The notes beneath the pieces were generated by a model. The model was given only the letters and a program-made list of their open reading frames with translations, was not told the DNA's origin and made no database searches. A DNA stretch of 64,000 nt from Paludibacteraceae bacterium (GTDB taxonomy: Bacteria > Bacteroidota > Bacteroidia > Bacteroidales > Paludibacteraceae). Shown here in pieces: positions 53,364 through 60,390 of the stretch. Position 1 is the first letter of the stretch. Each line of letters starts with the position of its first letter. The stretch spans positions 1-64,000 of the forward strand of contig JAFGVV010000052.1 in NCBI GenBank assembly GCA_016937795.1, in the 5' to 3' direction. The position numbers and the translations under genes were made by a program.

Positions 53364-53395
53364 CAAATATATGAACATTTATTCATGTGTACAAA
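53364..53395 (-). promoter_or_regulatory. Promoter of the arsR-like gene
   Basis: On the minus strand, TTTG (53395-53392), a 20-nt spacer and TATATTTG (53371-53364), an exact consensus. The transcript would start near 53357, 20 nt before the ATG. Confidence 0.75.
53371..53386. promoter_or_regulatory. ArsR-type operator 2 (inside the promoter)
   Basis: ATGAACATTTATTCAT is an inverted repeat ATGAA-N6-TTCAT. It closely matches the cyanobacterial smtB operator, which has TGAACAGTTATTCA (from memory). It fills most of the spacer between the -33 and -7 elements, the normal site for repression. Confidence 0.65.
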
Positions 53396-53496
53396 ATATT
53401 TCAGTTTTTTTAAGTTTAGAATTTAAATAATGAGCGGGAGACTTAAAAATAAAGGCTATAGAAGAAAAATCGTAAGGTAATTTTTAAAGAATAAAT

Positions 53497-53504
53497 TATC
53501 TTTG
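53497..53504 (+). promoter_or_regulatory. -7 element of aroB
   Basis: TATCTTTG, 18 bp before the aroB ATG. No obvious -33 is present. Confidence 0.5.
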
Positions 53505-53522
53505 TAGACTAAAAATAAAACG

Positions 53523-54575
53523 ATGAATCAACGGCTTACAAAGATATGTAAAAACTTTATCGGCGAACTTAACGATGCAATAGGAAATCATTCTGCTGAA
53601 GACATTTTCGTACTGACTGATACGAACACCGAGAAGCTATGCCTGCCCGTGCTGAAGCAGTCGGAAAAACTAAAAAACTGTCATACCATAGTGATCGCAG
53701 CAGGCGACGACAACAAGAATATCGAATCGGCTGTGCAGATATGGAAATACCTGAGCGAAAACGGCGCTACACGTAAGTCACTTATGATCAATGTGGGCGG
53801 TGGCATGATTACCGACATTGGAGGTTTTGCAGCTTCCACATTTAAGCGCGGCATACGTTATATAAACGTGTCCACCACATTGCTGGGCGCTGTGGATGCA
53901 GCTACAGGCGGTAAAACAGGAATCAACTTTCTGGGTTTGAAGAATGAAATCGGGGTGTTTTCCCCAGCCGATGAGGTGCTTATCAATGTAGATTTTTTCC
54001 GTTCGCTCGATGCCGCAAATCTGCGCTCGGGCTATGCCGAAATGGTGAAACACGCACTGATTGACACCCGCGAAGAATGGAACGAAATTCTGAAATTCGA
54101 TTTAGAAAACCCTGATTTCGACAAATTAGCAACCCTGGTGGAACGAAGCGTGCGTGTGAAAGAACGTGTGGTGGAGCAGGATCCGACTGAAAAGAACATA
54201 CGCAAAGCGCTCAATCTCGGTCATACCTTCGGACATGCTTTCGAAAGCATTTCTTATCGTCAGAACCGACCTGTGCTACACGGATATGCGGTTATGTGGG
54301 GTTTGCTCTGCGAACTTTATCTTTCGCACGTAAGATTAAATTTCGCGAAAGAAGATTTATTAAAATTAAAATATATGATAAAAGAGTACTACGGAACGTT
54401 TAATATCGACTGTAGTGACTACGAGGCTCTTTTTGAATTAATGACGCACGACAAGAAAAACGATTCGAAGGATATCAATTTCACTCTTTTATCAGACATT
54501 GGAGAAATACATATCAATGAGACTGCTTCAAAAGAAGAAATTTTCGAATGTTTCGACTTTTTCGGCGGTTGCTAA
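53523..54575 (+). CDS. aroB: 3-dehydroquinate synthase
   Basis: A 350-residue enzyme of the shikimate pathway that converts DAHP to 3-dehydroquinate using NAD+ and a divalent metal. GGGMITDIGGFAASTFKRGI (about 92-111) and VDAATGGKTGIN bind NAD and substrate. The metal ligands are the Glu in GYAEMVKH and two His residues, one in NLGHTFGHAFE and one in HGYAVMWGLLCE. The length is normal. It is the first gene of a plus-strand run (CoA-binding protein, dapB, lepB, wbqC, ilvE). Confidence 0.93.
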   Translation: MNQRLTKICKNFIGELNDAIGNHSAEDIFVLTDTNTEKLCLPVLKQSEKLKNCHTIVIAAGDDNKNIESAVQIWKYLSENGATRKSLMINVGGGMITDIGGFAASTFKRGIRYINVSTTLLGAVDAATGGKTGINFLGLKNEIGVFSPADEVLINVDFFRSLDAANLRSGYAEMVKHALIDTREEWNEILKFDLENPDFDKLATLVERSVRVKERVVEQDPTEKNIRKALNLGHTFGHAFESISYRQNRPVLHGYAVMWGLLCELYLSHVRLNFAKEDLLKLKYMIKEYYGTFNIDCSDYEALFELMTHDKKNDSKDINFTLLSDIGEIHINETASKEEIFECFDFFGGC

Positions 54576-54733
54576 TTATACAGGTATCACATTATTTTAT
54601 AGATACTTAAACAAAAGATACGAAGACACAAAATCTTATAAAACAGACAGGACACAGTATTCATGGAAAAAAATTAATTAATTCTGTGGCTTTGTGTTTG
54701 AAAATTTAGTACAAGATATAACAACAAAACAGT

Positions 54734-55093
54734 ATGAAACGAACACTTATAATAGGTGCCAGCAACAATCCTGAGCGCTATGCATACAAAGCTGCCGAGC
54801 GACTTTTGGCTCACGGTCACGAAATAGAATTGTTGGGTTTGCGCCCCGATGTGATTTTTGAAAAAACCATCGACACCGAACGAAAAGCTTATGAAGGCCT
54901 TGACACCGTGACGCTTTATGTAGGCCCACAACGTCAACCGGAGTATTACGATTATGTAATTTCGCTCAAACCAAAGCGTGTGATTTTCAATCCGGGCACA
55001 GAAAATGCCGAATTTGAAACACTGTTGCTGAAAAATGGCATTGAAGCCGAAGAAGCCTGTACGCTGGTTTTGCTTGGAACGGGACAGTATTAG
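54734..55093 (+). CDS. CoA-binding domain protein
   Basis: 119 residues forming a single Rossmann-like CoA-binding domain (IIGASNNPERYAYKAAERLLAHGHEIELLGLRP near residues 6-38). Such stand-alone YccU-like proteins have no established reaction. They may bind CoA or acetyl-CoA and regulate acylation. The 158 bp between aroB and this gene contains no clear promoter. Confidence 0.82.
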   Translation: MKRTLIIGASNNPERYAYKAAERLLAHGHEIELLGLRPDVIFEKTIDTERKAYEGLDTVTLYVGPQRQPEYYDYVISLKPKRVIFNPGTENAEFETLLLKNGIEAEEACTLVLLGTGQY

Positions 55094-55101
55094 TACCCCT
55101 A

Positions 55102-55119
55102 CTCCCGATAAAAGAATCG
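55102..55119. repeat. CCCGAT hairpin downstream of the CoA-binding gene
   Basis: TCCCGAT-AAAAGA-ATCGGGA, six paired bases and no T tract. It is probably a REP-like palindrome or a weak terminator. Confidence 0.4.
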
Positions 55120-55230
55120 GGATAAATTGCGGGGAACCTGGGTAGTAAAACATAATAACAGATTTAATTTTCAGAAACTAATATAATACACAGTCTCATT
55201 CTTTTTTGGGGGATTGAGAATTTAAAATTT

Positions 55231-55242
55231 CCCCTTTAGGGG
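55231..55242. repeat. CCCCTAAAGGGG dispersed palindromic unit (copy 2, inverted)
   Basis: CCCCTTTAGGGG, followed by GGGGTTAGGGG-like sequence, 18 bp before dapB. It is the reverse complement of the unit at 40805-40816. Confidence 0.6.
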
Positions 55243-55259
55243 TTAGGGGTACATTCATT

Positions 55260-55976
55260 ATGAAAATAGCATTAATAGGATACGGAAAAATGGGCAAAAC
55301 AATTGAACGCATTGCCCTCGAACGCGGACACGAAGTGGTGTCGGTAATCGACATTGAAAATATGGAGGATTTCGACTCGGCAGCCTTCAAAAGTGCCGAT
55401 GTGGCCATTGAATTCACAGCACCTCAGGTGGCTTTGTCGAACATTCGCAAAACGTTCAAAGCGGGCGTTCCGGTTGTATCGGGCACCACAGGCTGGACTG
55501 AACATTTGCCACAGATAAAACAGGAAATTGCCGAAAACGGCTACACCCTTTTCTGGGCTTCGAATTACAGTTTAGGAGTAAACATCTTTGCTGCCGTAAA
55601 TAAATTCCTGGCCAAAATAATGAACGATTTTCCCGTGTACAATGTGGAAATGACCGAAGTACATCACACACAAAAACTCGATGCACCCAGCGGAACAGCC
55701 ATAACTTTGGCCGAAGGCATTATTGCTAATATTGACCGAAAAAACAACTGGAGTCTTGACACCGAAAACGAAGTGACTGACATTGCCATCAAAGCCATCC
55801 GCGAAGGTCAGGTTCCGGGCATTCACACCATTCGTTACGAATCGGATGTGGATTTTATTGAAATAAAACACGAATTGAAAAACCGCGAAAGCCTGGCCTT
55901 AGGCGCTGTTTTAGCTGCCGAATTCACAGCCGGCAAAAAAGGTTTTCTCGGCATGGAAGATTTGCTTAAATTCTGA
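55260..55976 (+). CDS. dapB: 4-hydroxy-tetrahydrodipicolinate reductase
   Basis: A 238-residue enzyme of lysine and diaminopimelate synthesis. The N-terminal Rossmann fold has GYGKMGKTIER (about 7-17). The catalytic region has HHTQKLDAPSGTA (about 138-150), and the C-terminal FTAGKKGFLGMEDLL is family-typical. It is shorter than E. coli DapB (273 residues), as is normal in Bacteroidota. Its position directly ahead of lepB and wbqC matches a gene order common in the phylum. Confidence 0.92.
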   Translation: MKIALIGYGKMGKTIERIALERGHEVVSVIDIENMEDFDSAAFKSADVAIEFTAPQVALSNIRKTFKAGVPVVSGTTGWTEHLPQIKQEIAENGYTLFWASNYSLGVNIFAAVNKFLAKIMNDFPVYNVEMTEVHHTQKLDAPSGTAITLAEGIIANIDRKNNWSLDTENEVTDIAIKAIREGQVPGIHTIRYESDVDFIEIKHELKNRESLALGAVLAAEFTAGKKGFLGMEDLLKF

Positions 55977-56002
55977 TTAAAACAAAATATAAATTATTCA
56001 TT

Positions 56003-57466
56003 ATGAGTACCGAACAATCAGGTTCACGTTTTCGTCAACCGCTGAAACAATGGATAAAAGCCATTGTTTGGAGCGTTATCTACATTCTTTTTGTGGCGTG
56101 GGTAGGCAATTTTGGTTGGTTGCTGCTGCTTCCGCTGATAGTGGATGTATTTATCACAAAATACATTCCCTGGACATGGTGGAAAAAGTCGAAAAACAAA
56201 GCTTTTTTGGCTGTAATGGGTTGGGTGGATGCCATTGTGTTTGCCTTGGTGGCAGTATATTTCATCAACACATACCTTTTTCAGAATTATCAGATTCCGA
56301 CATCATCGCTCGAAAAAACCCTGCTTGTGGGCGATTTTCTGTTTGTAAGCAAAGCCAGCTACGGACCGCGAGTACCAAACACTCCGCTTTCGTTTCCGCT
56401 GGTACAGCACACTTTCCCTATTATCAACACAAAATCGTATCTTGAAAAACCACAATGGGAATACAAACGTCTGAAAGGTTTTGACAACATTGAGCGCAAC
56501 GACATTGTGGTGTTCAATTTCCCAACGGGTGACACAGTAGCGGTAAATAAACAGAATCCTGATTACTATTCAATATGTTACAGCGAAGGATACATGGCTC
56601 TGAAATATGCCAATCCAAACGTTGAACCTGCTATTGAAGCTGTAATGGCTGAAGGACGAAAAATTGTTCAGGCCAAAAACCGAGAATATGGCGACATTAT
56701 TTTCCGACCGGTTGACCGACGCGAGAATTATGTAAAACGCTGTGTCGGCATTCCGGGCGATAGAATTGAAATCAAAAACAATCAAATGTATATCAATGGC
56801 GAAAAGCAGGAAGATATCCCCGGATTGCAGTTGAATTACTTTGTACAAACCAATGGTACTGTGCTTACAAAAGTGCTCGACAAACTGAATATCAGCATGG
56901 AAGATCGTGCGTGGTACGACAACACCCAGTATGGCGATGGCATTAAAAATCTTGGATTTGATCCGAATTATCCGCTCTATCATTTGCCATTGACACAGGA
57001 AGCTTACAACACACTGAAGAATACAGCCGGAGTAATTTCAATGAAAGTGGAAGACAGCTATGATACGCATGGAGTATTTCCGTTGGGAAATAAATATGGC
57101 TGGACGCGCGACAATTACGGGCCTATCTACATCCCTAAGAAAGGAGCAAAACTGACATTAAACGAATACAATTTGCCAATGTACGAACGCATTATCCGTA
57201 CTTACGAAGGAAATACTCTGGAAGTGAAAAACGGAAAATACTATATCAACGGACAGGAAACCACCACTTATCAGTTTAAAATGGATTATTACTGGATGAT
57301 GGGCGACAACCGTCACAATTCCGCTGACTCACGCTACTGGGGATTTGTGCCAGAAGATCACGTGGTTGGCCGTCCGGTATTGGTTTGGTTATCGCTCAAC
57401 AAAGACAAAGGTTGGTTCAGTGGTAAAATCCGTTTCAATCGTTTCTTTAAAGATGCTTCAAAATAA
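56003..57466 (+). CDS. lepB: Signal peptidase I
   Basis: A 487-residue inner-membrane protease that cleaves Sec signal peptides. Membrane helices are near 20-50 and 70-92. The catalytic Ser102 lies in PTSSLEKTLLVGD and the general-base Lys245 in YVKRCVGIPGD. The final GDNRHNSADSRYWG box (about 435) is intact. The large region between the Lys box and the final box (about 190 residues) is typical of Bacteroidota enzymes and is thought to be surface-exposed. The stop codon lies within the start of wbqC (14-bp overlap). One lepB copy is present, whereas some relatives have two. Confidence 0.9.
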   Translation: MSTEQSGSRFRQPLKQWIKAIVWSVIYILFVAWVGNFGWLLLLPLIVDVFITKYIPWTWWKKSKNKAFLAVMGWVDAIVFALVAVYFINTYLFQNYQIPTSSLEKTLLVGDFLFVSKASYGPRVPNTPLSFPLVQHTFPIINTKSYLEKPQWEYKRLKGFDNIERNDIVVFNFPTGDTVAVNKQNPDYYSICYSEGYMALKYANPNVEPAIEAVMAEGRKIVQAKNREYGDIIFRPVDRRENYVKRCVGIPGDRIEIKNNQMYINGEKQEDIPGLQLNYFVQTNGTVLTKVLDKLNISMEDRAWYDNTQYGDGIKNLGFDPNYPLYHLPLTQEAYNTLKNTAGVISMKVEDSYDTHGVFPLGNKYGWTRDNYGPIYIPKKGAKLTLNEYNLPMYERIIRTYEGNTLEVKNGKYYINGQETTTYQFKMDYYWMMGDNRHNSADSRYWGFVPEDHVVGRPVLVWLSLNKDKGWFSGKIRFNRFFKDASK

Positions 57467-58106
57467 TAACTCATCCCTTACCCCTCTCCCGTTGGAGAGG
57501 GGAACTGTGTGTTTATCAACAGTATATTTTGCGCCGATAGAATACTATCAACACATTAAAAGTGCAGAGAAAGTATGCATCGAACAACACGAATATTATC
57601 AGAAGCAAAGCTATCGTTCGCGTTGTCGCATTACCACAGCCAACGGAGTTATGGACTTGAGCATTCCGGTGGAGAAACGAAATCACACACTTATACGCGA
57701 TGTGCGGATTTCGGAACACAGCGACTGGCAAACGCTGCACTGGCGCTCGATAGAGGCAGCCTACAATTCGAGTCCGTTTTTCGAGTATTATGCCGACGAT
57801 TTCAGACCGTTTTTCGAAAAAAAATGGCTATTTTTGTGGGACTTTAATATGGAGTTGCTTCACAAAACACTTGAGCTGCTCGATATTGAAACGAAAATAA
57901 CGCTGACTGAAGCTTACGAGCCACAAACGGACGAAAACACACTTGATTTGAGAGAAATTATTCACCCCAAAAAAGCAGCTTCGCTCCCTTTGAAACCCTA
58001 TTATCAGGTATTTGCTGCGAAGTTTGGTTTTATCCCCAATCTGAGCATTGCCGACCTGCTTTTTAATATGGGAAACGAAAGTCAGCTTGTAATTGCTCAC
58101 AAATAA
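57453..58106 (+). CDS. WbqC-family protein
   Basis: 217 residues (199 if translation starts at GTG 57507). The WbqC family domain begins VCLSTVYFAPIEYYQHI and continues with CEQHEYYQKQSYRSRCRI, KKWLFLWDFNMELL and YYQVFAAKFGFIPNLSIADLLFNMG. The family is found in O-antigen clusters and as a stand-alone protein, and is possibly an aminotransferase-like or sugar-modifying protein. The first 18 residues after ATG 57453 are encoded by a dispersed hairpin repeat, so either this start or GTG 57507 may be used. The gene overlaps lepB by 14 bp. Confidence 0.8.
   Translation: MLQNNNSSLTPLPLERGTVCLSTVYFAPIEYYQHIKSAEKVCIEQHEYYQKQSYRSRCRITTANGVMDLSIPVEKRNHTLIRDVRISEHSDWQTLHWRSIEAAYNSSPFFEYYADDFRPFFEKKWLFLWDFNMELLHKTLELLDIETKITLTEAYEPQTDENTLDLREIIHPKKAASLPLKPYYQVFAAKFGFIPNLSIADLLFNMGNESQLVIAHK
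57481..57502. repeat. CCCCTCTCC hairpin repeat at the wbqC start
   Basis: CCCCTCTCC-CGTT-GGAGAGGGG, a perfect 9-bp stem. It is translated as part of a leader peptide if ATG 57453 is used. It resembles a palindromic intergenic element. Confidence 0.7.
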
Positions 58107-58142
58107 AGAACTAACGATATACAACAATATAATCCTACGAAT

Positions 58143-59162
58143 ATGGAACAAATAGACTGGGGACATTTAGGCTTTGGATACATGAAAGCCGACTTCAACA
58201 TTCGCTGTCATTACAGCAATGGCAGCTGGGGCGAACTGGAAGTACACGACACTGAATATCTGAATATTCACATTGCGGCTACTGCTCTGCATTACGGACA
58301 GGAAGCCTTTGAAGGTCTGAAAGCTTTTCGTGGCAAAGATGGCAAAGTCCGTATTTTCCGTATGGACGAAAATGCACGACGTATGCAGGACTCGTGTGAA
58401 GGCACTTTGATGGCCAAACTGCCGGTTGAAAAATTTCAGGAGGCTGTGCTGAAAGCTGTAAAAATGAACGAACGTTTTGTGCCGCCTTACGAATCGGGCG
58501 CAGCATTATATATTCGCCCCATTTTGTTTGGAACAGGCCCTCAGGTAGGTGTAAAGCCAGCCGATGAGTATATGTTTATCGTATTTGTAACTCCCGTAGG
58601 CCCGTATTTCAAAGGAGGTTTCCAAACTACACCTTTTGTGATTATGCGTCAATACGACCGTTCGGCACCGTTGGGTATGGGAAAATATAAAGTAGGTGGA
58701 AACTATGCTGCCAGTTTGGTCGCCGGACAACATGCACACGAACTGGGCTATTCAAATGTATTTTACCTGGATGCCAGAGAAAAAAAATATATCGACGAAT
58801 GTGGCGCTGCCAACTTCTTCGGAATCAAGAACAACACTTATGTGACACCTGCTTCGAGTTCAATTCTACCTTCCATTACCAACAAAAGCTTGATGGTACT
58901 GGCACAGGAAATGGGTTTGAAAGTAGAGCAGCGTCATGTACCTGTAGAAGAACTTTCGACTTTTGAAGAAGCCGGAGCTTGTGGAACCGCTGCCGTAATC
59001 AGTCCGATAGAGCGCATCGACGATTTCGATACCAAAGAAAGCTATGTTTTTGCTAAGGATGGCAAGCCCGGACCTGTTTGCGACAAACTATATCATAAAC
59101 TCAGAGGCATTCAGTACGGCGACGAACCCGATACACACGGTTGGGTGACAGTAGTGGAATAA
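58143..59162 (+). CDS. ilvE: Branched-chain amino-acid aminotransferase
   Basis: A 339-residue class IV PLP aminotransferase that transfers amino groups to and from the keto acids of Leu, Ile and Val. Motifs include YGQEAFEGLKAFRGKDGKVRIFRMDENARRM (about 47-77), the PLP-lysine region GKYKVGGNYAASL (Lys in YKVGGNYA) and EAGACGTAAVISPI. Length and motifs are those of the long IlvE type of Bacteroidota. It ends the plus-strand run that starts at aroB. Confidence 0.92.
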   Translation: MEQIDWGHLGFGYMKADFNIRCHYSNGSWGELEVHDTEYLNIHIAATALHYGQEAFEGLKAFRGKDGKVRIFRMDENARRMQDSCEGTLMAKLPVEKFQEAVLKAVKMNERFVPPYESGAALYIRPILFGTGPQVGVKPADEYMFIVFVTPVGPYFKGGFQTTPFVIMRQYDRSAPLGMGKYKVGGNYAASLVAGQHAHELGYSNVFYLDAREKKYIDECGAANFFGIKNNTYVTPASSSILPSITNKSLMVLAQEMGLKVEQRHVPVEELSTFEEAGACGTAAVISPIERIDDFDTKESYVFAKDGKPGPVCDKLYHKLRGIQYGDEPDTHGWVTVVE

Positions 59163-59174
59163 AACTTTCAACAA

Positions 59175-60239
59175 TTAATTATAGGACTCGCCATGCAGGA
59201 ACTTTTCGGCATGGCGTTTTCCTTTTGCATAAACCACAGCTACATAGAGCCCTTTTGGTAAATCCGACACATCAATACTTCCTTCGGAATCTGGCTTTCC
59301 TTCCAGAAGTTTAAATCCGGAAGTATTATAAATAATGAATGCTGCATCGAGAGGGTCGGGCACATTTACAAATAGCTTCTGCGACTCATTGTTGTAGTGA
59401 ACGTAAAAATTCCCCAACTCCCGGTTCGTTCCATCCCAGCTTTCATCCTGATATTCGCCCCATATATATTCAGCCAATACAGGGAAATCGACAAACGGAT
59501 TGCGGTTTCTCTGAATATTGTCCACCGCATTGTTGCGATTTATTTCTTTGGAGCTTACAGGGTCGTTTCGGTGCCATTCCATAAGTAAGTTTATGGCGTA
59601 GGGCTTAAACACAGGATAAGCATTATTGGACAACATACTCGTAACTCCTGTACTTGTCCAGCGGGTTGCATAATCCTCGTAACAGGTAACCATGTACATA
59701 TAGCAGCGGGCAAAATCGCCCTTATATTCGTTGGCGGGTTCAAACACAGTGCCGCTGTAACCGGGATAAGCACTTTTACCTACTTTTACAACACCATTAT
59801 TAAAGGTAGGACTTGCCCCCACTACTCCTAGTGCATAATTAGATTTGGCACTATTAGCGTTGCGTTCCGAGGGATATAAATTATGCAGATCAGTGCCAAT
59901 AGGCTCTGAGCTTTCCTCGCCAGAAGCAATGCCAAACCAGCTTTTAGGCATATTATGCTCCCGGTTCAGGCCAGAGCCCGACCATGTTGTTTTCTTTACA
60001 TTCGAATACATATCCCAAAAATAACCATCCGGGTGCCAGTCAGTAGTACGAAAAGACGTGGCTGAGCTATAATATTCAATGGCTGTATGCGGATTTATAA
60101 TCACATGCAAAGCCGTTTTCAAATCTTTTTGCTTTTTACCCACCGCATTGTTGTAATAACCGGGAGAAGGTTGCGCTTGTAAATACAAAAAGCTTACAAG
60201 CAAAAGAGCTGATAAAAAAATATGGCGGATAAGAGTCAT
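59175..60239 (-). CDS. Endonuclease I with T9SS sorting domain
   Basis: 354 residues. After the signal peptide (to about LQAQ) comes an endonuclease I (EndA/NucM) domain (about 25-260) with the metal and catalytic motif LNREHNMPKSWFG and GTDLHNLYPSERNAN. Residues about 275-354 form a type A T9SS sorting domain (FYVHYNNESQKLFVNVPDPLDAAFII... LPKGLYVAVVYAKGKRH). It should be exported and attached or released at the surface to degrade extracellular DNA or RNA. The last 30 bp of the coding sequence form a hairpin that also appears to end the ilvE transcript. Confidence 0.9.
   Translation of the reverse strand: MTLIRHIFLSALLLVSFLYLQAQPSPGYYNNAVGKKQKDLKTALHVIINPHTAIEYYSSATSFRTTDWHPDGYFWDMYSNVKKTTWSGSGLNREHNMPKSWFGIASGEESSEPIGTDLHNLYPSERNANSAKSNYALGVVGASPTFNNGVVKVGKSAYPGYSGTVFEPANEYKGDFARCYMYMVTCYEDYATRWTSTGVTSMLSNNAYPVFKPYAINLLMEWHRNDPVSSKEINRNNAVDNIQRNRNPFVDFPVLAEYIWGEYQDESWDGTNRELGNFYVHYNNESQKLFVNVPDPLDAAFIIYNTSGFKLLEGKPDSEGSIDVSDLPKGLYVAVVYAKGKRHAEKFLHGESYN
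59189..59220 (+). terminator. ilvE terminator inside the endA coding sequence
   Basis: CGCCATGC (59189-59196) pairs with GCATGGCG (59209-59216) over a 12-nt loop, followed by TTTTCC. It encodes part of the endonuclease C-terminus on the minus strand (RHAEKFLHGE). Confidence 0.65.
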
Positions 60240-60390
60240 GTCGATAAGAGTTTAAAAAACAGGGCGACAAAAATACGTATTTTTTTGATTATTCGGGGGA
60301 TAAAGGCTCTATATTTAATCAAAATAAACAGCCCTGCTGTCACAAATAAATTCGTGAGGCAAGGATGTACAAAAATTGCAGAGTCGGTTT

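Noticed and set aside
60268..60288. AAAAATACGTATTTTTTT as terminator of the usher-like gene
   Set aside because: The stem is only A-T pairs apart from a central CG, so it is weak. It lies about 100 bp downstream and may just be an AT-rich palindrome upstream of endA.
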